Shown: positions 14,627 through 21,847 of the stretch, one piece after another | How positions within the stretch are numbered: the stretch's first letter is position 1 | Layout of the letters: each line of letters starts with the position of its first letter | DNA from: CAZWDL01 sp964632995 | GTDB taxonomy: Bacteria > Bacteroidota > Bacteroidia > Chitinophagales > Saprospiraceae | Length of the DNA stretch: 29,226 nt | Assembly (NCBI GenBank): GCA_964632995.1 | Contig: CAZWDL010000097.1 | Location: 1 to 29,226 of the forward strand | Reading direction: 5' to 3' | Program-made: the position numbers and the translations under genes | Notes under the pieces: model-generated | What the model was told of the DNA's origin: nothing | What the model saw: only the letters and a program-made list of their open reading frames with translations | Databases searched by the model: none

Positions 14627-15523
14627 ATGTTCAGATTCACTTTCTTCATGCTGTGTTTATTAGGACTGGTTCAGCTGCTGCCCGCACAGATCCAGCAGTC
14701 CAATGTCTATTTATTCGACATGCGTTCCGGGGATGACGGTACTTACCAGTTCAGCAATCCCCGCTGGCTGACCTACTTCAATCGCAACGGCTACAACAAC
14801 CATCCTACCTTTATGGAAGATGATTTGTTGTACTTATCGGTGCAAATGCCTTATCAGCAACAGCCCGACGTCTTTGCTCTCAACCTGCGGGATACCACTC
14901 GCACCCGCATCACCGCCACCAGTGAGGGAGAGTATTCCCCCGAGCGAATGCCGGATTTCTACAACTTCTCCGCTGTGCGTATGGAATTCCAGGGCCAGGA
15001 CACCCTGCTGCGCCTCTGGCAGTTCCCCATTAACCGCCGGGCCAACGAAAACGGACGCCCCCTGTTTAAGTACCTGACTAATATCGGTTATTATCACTGG
15101 CTAAACAGCCAGCAGGTCGCAGTATTCTTGACTGAAGAAACACCCCAGTTGGGCATTGCCAATATCTACAGCGATAATGTTCAGCCGCTGGCCGAAAATG
15201 TTGGCCGCACTTTTCGCAGCCTGCCTAACGGCAACCTGGCCTTCGTCAAAAAAGAGAATGGCAGCTCCTGGCAGCTGATGGAAATGCCTCCGCGTCCCAA
15301 TATGAAGGCACAAAAAATCATCGACACCCTCCCCGGCTCGGAGGATTTCGTCATCCTTCCCGACGGCACCTTCCTGATGGGTGAGGGAAGTAAATTGTAC
15401 AAATACAACCGCTCCCGCGATGAAAGCTGGGTGGAAATTGCCGATTTCAGTTATTACGATATCAGCAGCATCACCCGGCTGGCCGTCAGCCGCGACGGGA
15501 AAATTGCAATTGTAGGAAGGTAA
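14627..15523 (+). CDS. Exported TolB/WD40-like beta-propeller protein
   Basis: A 298-residue protein with signal peptide MFRFTFFMLCLLGLVQLLPAQ. The rest has repeats typical of TolB-like propellers: FSNPRWLTYFNRNGYNNHPTF, LLYLSVQMPYQQQPDVFALNL-R-DTTRTRIT, EGEYSPERMPD, and later IYSDNVQPLAENVGRTFRSLPNGNLAFVKKENGSSWQLMEM and ITRLAVSRDGKIAIV. Such exported propellers mostly serve as binding platforms. There is no sorting domain, so it is probably periplasmic. It has its own promoter candidate and is divergent from the sugar dehydrogenase gene. The function is not known. Confidence 0.75.
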   Translation: MFRFTFFMLCLLGLVQLLPAQIQQSNVYLFDMRSGDDGTYQFSNPRWLTYFNRNGYNNHPTFMEDDLLYLSVQMPYQQQPDVFALNLRDTTRTRITATSEGEYSPERMPDFYNFSAVRMEFQGQDTLLRLWQFPINRRANENGRPLFKYLTNIGYYHWLNSQQVAVFLTEETPQLGIANIYSDNVQPLAENVGRTFRSLPNGNLAFVKKENGSSWQLMEMPPRPNMKAQKIIDTLPGSEDFVILPDGTFLMGEGSKLYKYNRSRDESWVEIADFSYYDISSITRLAVSRDGKIAIVGR

Positions 15524-15540
15524 TCCTTGAAAACGCCTTC

Positions 15541-15743
15541 ATGCCCGGTTTCTATATACACGGCAATACACCAGAAGAACAGGAAGGCTTGTCAAGGCTC
15601 AACGCGCCCGCCGCTATATGCTCGATCGACGCCTCATCGACACCGACTCCTTCGATCGCGGCATCGACGGCCTGCGCTTCTGGAAAAACCTGCCCGACGC
15701 CGCCCTTTGGTACGGCGTATGCTGGGCGGAAGGGAACCGATGA
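15541..15743 (+). pseudogene. Remnant of a SAM-dependent methyltransferase
   Basis: Frame 1 from 15541 reads MPGFYIHGNTPEEQEGLSRL, a typical opening of a class I methyltransferase. Frame 3 from 15606 reads ARRYMLDRRLIDTDSFDRGIDGL and ends in LWYGVCWAEGNR-stop, a typical C terminus of the same kind of protein. The two pieces are joined near 15600-15606 in different frames, and the SAM-binding core between them (about 200 residues) is missing. This suggests an internal deletion of an intact gene. The family call rests on memory of the end motifs. Confidence 0.45.
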
Positions 15744-15784
15744 ACACGGGGAAGCGAAAAGCTTTAAATAGTAAAGTATTTCCT

Positions 15785-16246
15785 ATGCCTGCTTCCTCCA
15801 TTCAACAACTCATCAACCAGCTGAAAAGTGTATACGAAGATGATGCCCGGTACGGCCCGAATATTATGCAAGTTCTGGGCACCCTTCCCAAAGAGCAACG
15901 GCTCAACCAACTCGAGGGCAGTCACTCCATCGCTGAACTCCTGCAGCACATCATCGCCTGGCGCCGGTTCGCCATCAAAAAACTCAACGGCGAAGAAGAA
16001 TACGAAGTGGCCGACAGCGACAACTTTCCTGAGACCGAAACCATCGATGACCCTACCTGGCAACACTGGCTGGATGAGCTGAGCGAAACCCAGAAGCACC
16101 TGATCAACCTGCTGGAAGGAGCTGAAGATGAGCTGCTCGAGGAACAGGTGCCAGGAAAAAAATACAATTTTGACGCCCTGCTCCACGGCGTGATCCATCA
16201 CGATATCTATCACCTGGGGCAGATTGTACTGCTGATGAAAATGTAG
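15785..16246 (+). CDS. DinB-family four-helix protein
   Basis: A 153-residue protein of the DinB/YfiT type, a four-helix bundle with a metal-binding His triad. The histidines are visible in SHSIAELLQHIIAWRRFAIKK (first helix pair) and in HGVIHHDIYHLGQIVLLMKM at the C terminus. DinB relatives include thiol-dependent S-transferases and DNA-damage-induced proteins; nothing here tells which. The ATG at 15785 is preferred. An upstream in-frame ATG at 15527 would run through the methyltransferase remnant and give an Arg-rich, non-family extension. Confidence 0.85.
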   Translation: MPASSIQQLINQLKSVYEDDARYGPNIMQVLGTLPKEQRLNQLEGSHSIAELLQHIIAWRRFAIKKLNGEEEYEVADSDNFPETETIDDPTWQHWLDELSETQKHLINLLEGAEDELLEEQVPGKKYNFDALLHGVIHHDIYHLGQIVLLMKM

Positions 16247-16263
16247 ACAAACCCTGCCAGTTT

Positions 16264-18219
16264 TCAGCCCCCCAAGCTCCTCCACCCTTTCCAGATGATA
16301 TCGAGATCCCGCCAAACATTATAGTCCTTGGCATAAAAAAGGTTAAGGCGCCGCCGGGTGGGCGCATCCATATCGACGGAGGGAAGTTCATCGAGCGGCG
16401 ACAATATCCCCGGACGAATACCGGGCAAGGTGGCGCCGTTCTCTTCCACCGGAGCATATCCCACCCAGCTACGCCGCCCCAGGAGTACGGCGCCCGCATT
16501 AGCTAAAAGCGATAGAGGCCGGCGAACAAACAGAAATTGCAGGGGAAACGTCAGCAGCAGGAACAGGGCGAGAAAGATATCGAGCAGCCGCTTGTTGCGC
16601 CGTTGTAAAGGTTGAATGATATTAAACTGCAGATCGATAGTGTACAGCGTGCCGGCGCTGTGCTTGCTGCGGCTGCCAATAATGCTGAGACTGTCTTCCG
16701 GCACGATCTTGTACTCGATACCCGGGCCCAGTTTGGTCATCCAGTGCATAATGGACTGAGTACTGACATCCCGGGAGCAAAAAATCAACTCGTCAACTTT
16801 ATAGATTTGCACCACCTCCTGCAACTGAGATAAATGATTGAGGTAGACGCCGTTGTCGGCACTTTCCCCCGGCAAAACGGTGCCGATAAAGTTTTTGCGA
16901 ACCCCCGCCTGTGTCAGCAGATGCCGCACCCGGCTGCTCTCCTGTTGGGTGCCGATAATGACGAGGTTATTACTCCGCTCCCGCCCCAACTGAAAATTGT
17001 GGTGCCGAAAAAAATGCAATCCGTATCGCAGACCGATGGTGCCGAGCAAGGACCAGGCGGCGCCAAGCAAAATGAGCGCTCGCGAAGAGCGGTATGCCAT
17101 ATCCAGAAAACCGTAAACCGCCGCCAGCAGCAGGGTGCCTACCAGCAAGCCTCGCACCAGGCGGCGTAAATTGCCGGTTTCATCGTAGCCGCCGCTGAAA
17201 AACACGGAAAGCACCCAGATGAGCGTGTACAGCGGAGCATTGACGTACAGAAAAGACAACTCATAATAATCCGGATCGCGAAAATGATAAGCCGCCCAGA
17301 AATTTTTCAGAAAGATAAGCCCTGCATAGATGAGCATCGCGTCGAGCGCCGGCAGGAAGGCGCGCCTCATCCAACTGTTCAGCACCGTCAGGAAAGCACG
17401 AAAGTAAATCGCTCCCTGTAACATCAATACAAAAAGGCGGGCCCGCCCGCCATGAAAATGCTTCCGGGCGAAAATGATCATCGCCTGATAGAAGCTGCGC
17501 ACATAGTTGAGACTCCCCTTTTTGGTGCTCTCCCCCTTGTAATGAATAATCGTGGTTTCCGGAAAATAGTAGTTTTTATACCCCGCCTGAATGATGCGAT
17601 ACGACAAATCAATGTCCTCCCCGTACATAAAAAAAGCCTCGTCGAGAAAGCCGGTTTTTTCGAGCACGCTACGGCGCAGCAACATGAAAGCGCCGGCGAG
17701 CACTTCGATCTCGTGCACCTCGTCTTTGTCCAGATAGCCCAGATGATAGTGATTAAATAGACGAGTGCCTGGAAAAAGCTTCGACAGGCCGAAGGTTTTG
17801 CAAAAAGCCACCCACGGAGAAGGAAAACCCCGCTTCGATTCCGGCAGGAACTTACCGGAGCCGTCGATCATTTTCACGCCCAGCCCGCCGACCTGCGGAT
17901 GCGCCTCCATGAAGGCCACGCACTTGTCAAAGGTATCCTCCTCCACCACCGTATCCGGGTTGAGCAGCAACACATAGGCGCCGGCAGCCCGGCGTATCGC
18001 CTGATTATTCGCCACCGCAAATCCGGGATTGCGAGGGTTGGCGATCAGCAGCACCTCCGGAAATTTTTCCCGGACCATCTTCACCGAATCATCAACGGAG
18101 TTGTTATCTACAACGAAGATCTCGACCTCAAGCCGCCGGGCAGCCCGGCGGACCGACAACAGCGCCTGCTCCAGAAAGTACTGGACATTATAGTTGACGA
18201 TAATGACGGAGAGCTTCAT
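16264..18219 (-). CDS. GT2 glycosyltransferase fused to a degenerate sugar-phosphotransferase module
   Basis: The 651-residue protein has two parts. Residues 1 to about 290 are a GT2 (rhamnosyltransferase-like) domain: SVIIVNYNVQYFLEQAL, VDNNSVDDS, LLLNPDT, LAGAFMLLRRSVLEKTGFLDE, GEDIDLSYR. Then come several membrane segments, a nucleotide-binding-like domain (NNLVIIGTQQESSRVRHLL, KVDELIFCSRD) as in WbaP/EpsE-type phosphoglycosyltransferases, a final hydrophobic helix (KRLLDIFLALFLLLTFPLQF) and the C-terminal family tail (GIRPGILSP, LFYAKDYNVWRDLDIIWKGW). The catalytic stretch between them (RVG ... KFRTM ... with the Asp-Glu pair) is missing. It probably works in surface polysaccharide synthesis at the inner membrane, with an inactive PGT half. 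Confidence 0.85.
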   Translation of the reverse strand: MKLSVIIVNYNVQYFLEQALLSVRRAARRLEVEIFVVDNNSVDDSVKMVREKFPEVLLIANPRNPGFAVANNQAIRRAAGAYVLLLNPDTVVEEDTFDKCVAFMEAHPQVGGLGVKMIDGSGKFLPESKRGFPSPWVAFCKTFGLSKLFPGTRLFNHYHLGYLDKDEVHEIEVLAGAFMLLRRSVLEKTGFLDEAFFMYGEDIDLSYRIIQAGYKNYYFPETTIIHYKGESTKKGSLNYVRSFYQAMIIFARKHFHGGRARLFVLMLQGAIYFRAFLTVLNSWMRRAFLPALDAMLIYAGLIFLKNFWAAYHFRDPDYYELSFLYVNAPLYTLIWVLSVFFSGGYDETGNLRRLVRGLLVGTLLLAAVYGFLDMAYRSSRALILLGAAWSLLGTIGLRYGLHFFRHHNFQLGRERSNNLVIIGTQQESSRVRHLLTQAGVRKNFIGTVLPGESADNGVYLNHLSQLQEVVQIYKVDELIFCSRDVSTQSIMHWMTKLGPGIEYKIVPEDSLSIIGSRSKHSAGTLYTIDLQFNIIQPLQRRNKRLLDIFLALFLLLTFPLQFLFVRRPLSLLANAGAVLLGRRSWVGYAPVEENGATLPGIRPGILSPLDELPSVDMDAPTRRRLNLFYAKDYNVWRDLDIIWKGWRSLGG

Positions 18220-18224
18220 GATTT

Positions 18225-18385
18225 AGAGCATGTTTCAATTTCGTTTTCGAGTCCCGAACGGATGGATTCTGGTCCTGGGCGAAGGTTTTTTAAGGTTGAC
18301 AGCAGCGCTATTGGCCGAGAAAAAGCCACAGCCCAGGGGCAAAAGACGCCGTTCGGGCCCGAAGGATGAAGTTTAAACATGCTCT
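18225..18385. repeat. 161-bp fold-back element between recR and the GT2 gene
   Basis: The left arm AGAGCATGTTTCAATTTCG... and right arm (as reverse complement) AGAGCATGTTTAAACTTCAT... stay similar for 37 bases to CCCGAACGG, and the interior (TCCTGGGCGAAGG / CCCCTGGGCTGTGG) continues the fold. A TTA is present at each end (18223-18225 and 18385-18387), possibly a target duplication. The right end overlaps the recR stop codon by a base, and the left end lies 5 bp from the GT2 start codon. Confidence 0.7.
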
Positions 18386-18993
18386 TACTCCTTCTTATAC
18401 GGCACCCGCGCTACGATCGAACGGCCAAGCGTCACTTCGTCCGCATATTCCAGTTCGCCGCCAAAGGAAATGCCGCGGGCAATCGTGCTGAGGCGCACCT
18501 CCTGATCAGCGAGCTGTTTGGAAATATAAAATATGGTTGTATCTCCTTCAATGGTTGGACTGATGGCCATGATGACCTCTTTGACCTCTTCTTCCCTGAC
18601 GCGCTCCACCAGCGAAGCGATGTGCAGGTCGGAGGGGCCCACCCCTTCAATCGGAGAGATAACGCCGCCCAGCACGTGATACAGGCCCCGGTACTGGGCC
18701 GTTTCCTCAACGGCCATCACATCACGGATGCTTTCCACCACGCAGATGGTAGATCGGTCGCGGCGCTTGTTGGCGCAGATCGAACAAATGCGCTCATCGG
18801 CGAGGTTGTGGCAAAGGGCGCAGGACTTGATATTCCGGCGCATGCGCACAATCGCTTCCGCAAACTGCTCACTGGCTTCCGGCTCCTGCCGGATGAGGTG
18901 CAGAACTAGTCGCAGCGCCGTTTTCCGGCCAATTCCCGGCAGCGTCGCAAAGGCATCCACTGCTTCTTCAATCAGTTTTGACGAAAAATTCAT
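18385..18993 (-). CDS. recR: Recombination mediator protein RecR
   Basis: The 202-residue product is full-length RecR, which works with RecO and RecF to load RecA on gapped DNA. In order: the helix-hairpin-helix ATLPGIGRKTALRLVLHL (about 16-33), the four-Cys zinc site CALCHN...ICSICAN, the Toprim domain (STICVVESIRDVMAVEE, YRGLYHVLGGVISPIEGVGPSDL) and the C-terminal Walker-B-like segment (ISPTIEGDTTIFYI, LSTIARGISFGGELEYADEVTLGRSI). It is transcribed towards the GT2 gene. Two related fold-back elements flank it. Confidence 0.95.
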   Translation of the reverse strand: MNFSSKLIEEAVDAFATLPGIGRKTALRLVLHLIRQEPEASEQFAEAIVRMRRNIKSCALCHNLADERICSICANKRRDRSTICVVESIRDVMAVEETAQYRGLYHVLGGVISPIEGVGPSDLHIASLVERVREEEVKEVIMAISPTIEGDTTIFYISKQLADQEVRLSTIARGISFGGELEYADEVTLGRSIVARVPYKKE

Positions 18994-19117
18994 GCTGCAA
19001 ATTTAGCAAACCTTTAGATTGGTGCGGTGTTGTTAATAGCGTAACTTTGGAGAAAACCCGGGGCGAATTCATTAAAATAGCGTAAAATTTAACAACTTTG
19101 CCCTCTCCGGAAAGCCA

Positions 19118-19255
19118 AGAGCTTGTTTAAAATCCCATTACTGGCCTGCAAACGGCAATTTTTTTCATACGGCGTCAAGTTTTTCGCCGGATCGCCCACA
19201 TGCGACTGCAAAATTTGCTCGTTTTCGTCACCCCATGGAAATTTGAACAAGCTCT
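19118..19255. repeat. 138-bp fold-back element upstream of recR and pdhC
   Basis: AGAGCTTGTTTAAAATCCCAT on the left pairs with AGAGCTTGTTCAAATTTCCAT from the right end. Inside, GGCAATTTTTTTCATACG faces GAGCAAATTTTGCAGTCG. The ends share AGAGCWTGTTYAAA with the element at 18225-18385. It occupies most of the spacer between divergent recR and the E2 gene. Confidence 0.65.
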
Positions 19256-19294
19256 AATTAACCCTTTTGTAAAAGCAAAAAATCATACATTCTT

Positions 19295-20644
19295 ATGGCT
19301 GAAGTTATACGCATGCCCCGCATGAGCGATACGATGGAAGAGGGCAATATTATTGAATGGCTGAAAGAGGAAGGCGATCAAGTGGAGCCCGGCGAAACTC
19401 TGGCCGAAGTAGAGACCGACAAAGCAACTATGGAGCTGGATGCCTTTGTGGAAGGCACCTTGCTGCACATCGAAGTCAAAGAAGGCCCCGTACCTATCAA
19501 CGGCGTCATTGCCGTTATCGGAGAAGAGGGCGAAGACTGGAAGAAGGCCGTGGAAGAAGCCAAACAGGAAAACGGGGAAGAGGAAAAAGAAGAATCCACT
19601 GAGGAAGCCGGCGCCGAGGAAGAAAAGTCCGGGGAACAGGAAGCCGCAAAAGAAGAGCCGCAGGAAGCCGCTGCCCCCCTGGAGGAAGAAGGAGACGGCC
19701 GCGTAAAAGCTTCCCCGCTTGCCCGAAGCATGGCCAAGGAAGCCGGTCTCAACCTGTCCGATATCGAAGGCTCCGGCGAAGGCGGCCGCATCGTCAAGCG
19801 CGATATCGAAAAGCAGCTGGAGCAACCCGAAAAAAAGGAAGCCGCTCCTACGCCTGCACCGGCCGAGGCGCCCGTTCCCAAACAAGCCCCCGAACCGAAA
19901 AAGAAAGCGGAAGAAAAGAAACCCGCCGAACCGGTCACGCCCTTCGTGCTTAGCGGCGCCGAAGCCAGCTATGAAGAGATCAATGTCAGCCAGATGCGCA
20001 AAACAATTGCCCGCCGGCTGAGCGAAAGTAAATTCTCTGCCCCCCACTTCTATCTCACTATGGAGATCGATATGGGGAAAGCCATCAAATGGCGCCAACA
20101 GATCAATGAAGTGGCGCCCAATAAAATTTCCTTTAATGACCTGGTCGTCAAAGCTGTTTCGGTTGCACTGCGTCACCATCCGGACGTCAACTCATCCTGG
20201 CTGGGCGATACCATCCGCCGGAATAAAGACGTCAATATCGGCGTCGCTGTAGCGATTAACGAAGGGCTTCTCGTACCCGTGGTGCGCCACGCCGATATGA
20301 AGTCACTCTCCCAAATCAACTACGAAATCCGGGAACTGGCCGGCCGTGCGCAGAAACGCAAACTGTCGCAAGAGGAAATGCAGGGTAATACCTTCACTGT
20401 CTCTAACCTGGGCATGTTCGGGATCGAAGAATTCACCGCCATCATCAATCCGCCCGATGCTTGCATCCTGGCCGTCGGCGGCATCATCGAAAAGCCGGTT
20501 GTAGAAAACGGAGAGATCAGCGTGGGGCACCGCATGAAAGTCACCCTCTCCTGTGACCACCGCGTCGTGGATGGCGCCACCGGATCGAAGTTCCTGAAAA
20601 CCCTGCGGGATATTCTGGAGAACCCCGTGCGGCTGATGGTCTGA
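19295..20644 (+). CDS. pdhC: Pyruvate dehydrogenase E2 (dihydrolipoamide acetyltransferase)
   Basis: A 449-residue E2 subunit that passes the acetyl group from E1 to CoA. One lipoyl domain (1-80) has the lipoyl lysine Lys43 in VETDKATMEL. A very acidic Glu-rich linker follows (about 84-135). The E3/E1-binding domain (KASPLARSMAKEAGLNLSD, GSGEGGRIVKRDI) is at about 141-178, then a Pro/Ala linker, then the catalytic domain from about 225 (MRKTIARRLSESKFSAPHFYLT), with the HxxxDG motif HRVVDG at His422. The APHFYLT and GIEEFTAIINPPDACILAVG segments favour pyruvate over 2-oxoglutarate. E1 and E3 genes are not next to it. Confidence 0.92.
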   Translation: MAEVIRMPRMSDTMEEGNIIEWLKEEGDQVEPGETLAEVETDKATMELDAFVEGTLLHIEVKEGPVPINGVIAVIGEEGEDWKKAVEEAKQENGEEEKEESTEEAGAEEEKSGEQEAAKEEPQEAAAPLEEEGDGRVKASPLARSMAKEAGLNLSDIEGSGEGGRIVKRDIEKQLEQPEKKEAAPTPAPAEAPVPKQAPEPKKKAEEKKPAEPVTPFVLSGAEASYEEINVSQMRKTIARRLSESKFSAPHFYLTMEIDMGKAIKWRQQINEVAPNKISFNDLVVKAVSVALRHHPDVNSSWLGDTIRRNKDVNIGVAVAINEGLLVPVVRHADMKSLSQINYEIRELAGRAQKRKLSQEEMQGNTFTVSNLGMFGIEEFTAIINPPDACILAVGGIIEKPVVENGEISVGHRMKVTLSCDHRVVDGATGSKFLKTLRDILENPVRLMV

Positions 20645-20706
20645 GCTTTAGCGATCAATCAACTCTTGTGACCAAGAGCTTTTTTAGCATCCTTCGCTGC
20701 GAAAAA

Positions 20707-20760
20707 GAAGACGCCTGCCTGCGCGGAATCATCTACGGGACCGCTCAGGCAGGTATCTTC
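20707..20760. repeat. Hairpin with 20-bp arms downstream of pdhC
   Basis: GAAGACGCCTGCCTGCGCGG (20707-20726) and CCGCTCAGGCAGGTATCTTC (20741-20760) pair with three mismatches around a 14-base loop. No T-run follows. It may be a transcript-processing or weak termination structure between pdhC and the CoA-binding gene. Confidence 0.6.
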
Positions 20761-20810
20761 GCATGGGAAGTCCACCCCCTCATCCTCTTCTGAAAATTAG
20801 TTCTATTACA

Positions 20811-21173
20811 ATGAAAAAAACAGTTGTACTCGGCGCCACTACCAATCCAGTCAGGGCGGCCTATGCCGCCGTAGAACGCATGGCCCGGCAGAACCTGGAG
20901 GTGGTCCCCATCGGTGTACGAAAAGGAAAGATAGCCGGTATTATTATCCAACACGATCAGCCGGATATAGAAAATGTGCACACCGTCACGCTCTACCTGA
21001 ACCCACAACGCCAGGAACAGTACTACACTTACATCCTCGAGCAGCTGCAACCCCAGCGGCTGATTTTCAACCCCGGCACCGAAAATCCGGAACTGGCGCA
21101 ATTGGCCCGCAAACGAGGCATTGAAGTGGAAATGGCCTGCACACTGGTAATGTTATCTATGGGAAGTTATTGA
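20811..21173 (+). CDS. CoA-binding domain protein (YccU-like)
   Basis: A 120-residue single-domain Rossmann-like protein. KTVVLGATTNPVRAAYAAVERM is the nucleotide-binding start. VVPIGVRKGKIAGI, VHTVTLYLNPQRQEQYYTYILEQLQPQRLIFNPGTENPELAQLARKRGIEVEMACTLVML follow the order of the CoA_binding_2 family, including the N-PGTEN motif and late conserved Cys. The ATG at 20811 starts the family domain at once; the earlier ATG at 20763 lies in the hairpin region. The biological role is not known. It ends 78 bp before a strong hairpin facing a convergent gene. Confidence 0.85.
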   Translation: MKKTVVLGATTNPVRAAYAAVERMARQNLEVVPIGVRKGKIAGIIIQHDQPDIENVHTVTLYLNPQRQEQYYTYILEQLQPQRLIFNPGTENPELAQLARKRGIEVEMACTLVMLSMGSY

Positions 21174-21199
21174 CTGGGGGCTGGGGGCTGGATGCTGGC
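21174..21199 (+). repeat. CTGGATGCTGG-type repeat next to a stop codon
   Basis: CTGGGGG, CTGGGGG and CTGGATGCTGGC follow the TGA of the CoA-binding gene with no gap. It is the sense-strand counterpart of the repeats at 4970-5002 and 12770-12797. Confidence 0.6.
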
Positions 21200-21249
21200 T
21201 AACGGAGCACTGATCTCCGTTTCGGAAATCAGGGGTGGGGAGCAAAACA

Positions 21250-21286
21250 AAGCGGCGATGAGATCATTGGGATCTCATCGCCGCTT
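21250..21286. terminator. Bidirectional hairpin terminator
   Basis: AAGCGGCGATGAGAT (21250-21264) and ATCTCATCGCCGCTT (21272-21286) are perfect 15-bp arms around a 7-base loop. It lies between convergent genes ending at 21173 (plus) and 21377 (minus), so it could end both. T-runs on either side are weak. A smaller AACGGAG/CTCCGTT hairpin precedes it (21200-21222). Confidence 0.7.
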
Positions 21287-21376
21287 CTTCTATACAGTGA
21301 GCTGTTATTCGAAACTTATATTAATTCCATACCTTTTTGCCGTAAGTACTCGTCATCAAGGCCTTCCGACTTGGTA

Positions 21377-21607
21377 TCAGCCGTTAACACTGCCCAGCTG
21401 TTTATTTTGTTCTTCCGGCATCTTACAGTCTTCCCCGGGATTTTTACCGCAGACGCCACACTCGCCCACCTGATTTTTCAGCATGGGGTTGTTGGTCGCG
21501 CAGGTGCCGCGAAATTCATTTCCGGTAAAGATATGCCGGATATTGATCAGGATAAAAGAAATGCCGAAGAAGCCGAAAATGATGGCCAGCACATATAAAA
21601 ATTCCAT
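21377..21607 (-). CDS. Small Cys-rich membrane protein, NqrM-like
   Basis: A 76-residue protein with one N-terminal membrane helix (MEFLYVLAIIFGFFGISFILI) and a Cys-containing tail: FRGTC, then GECGVCGKNPGEDCK. This order (helix, G-T/S-C, C-x-x-C, later C) resembles NqrM, a small protein needed to insert the membrane iron site of Na+-translocating NADH:quinone reductase. The match is by layout rather than by long identity. No nqr gene is in the window. The Cys residues might bind iron. It is a single gene on the minus strand, sharing a terminator with the convergent neighbour. Confidence 0.6.
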   Translation of the reverse strand: MEFLYVLAIIFGFFGISFILINIRHIFTGNEFRGTCATNNPMLKNQVGECGVCGKNPGEDCKMPEEQNKQLGSVNG

Positions 21608-21781
21608 GGATTGCGGTTTTGATTTTTACTTCCGTGTTACCTCGTCTAAACAGGTACAAAGTAGCGGCAATTCCGGGTGTTGACCAAACATCTCTGCTTT
21701 TTTTTGCCGCTGTTGACTATTTTATGACAAGCCCTTGATAACTTAGGTCACTTAAAAAACAGGTAATCCGCAAATAAGGTT

Positions 21782-21789
21782 TATTTTTG
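21782..21789 (+). promoter_or_regulatory. Promoter -7 box for mazG
   Basis: TATTTTTG matches TAnnTTTG exactly, 58 bp upstream of the mazG ATG. No good -33 TTG stands at the usual distance. Confidence 0.3.
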
Positions 21790-21847
21790 CAGCCTCAAAT
21801 CGGGAAGAGCGTTAAATTCACCGCAAGCCCCCAAAATTTCGTTAACC

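Noticed and set aside
15527..15784. Upstream extension of the DinB gene
   Set aside because: It passes through the methyltransferase remnant in a different frame and gives an Arg-rich leader unlike DinB proteins.
19283..20179. Minus-strand ORF of 298 codons, Phe/Gly-rich
   Set aside because: It is the complement of the Glu/Lys-rich linker and domains of the E2 gene.
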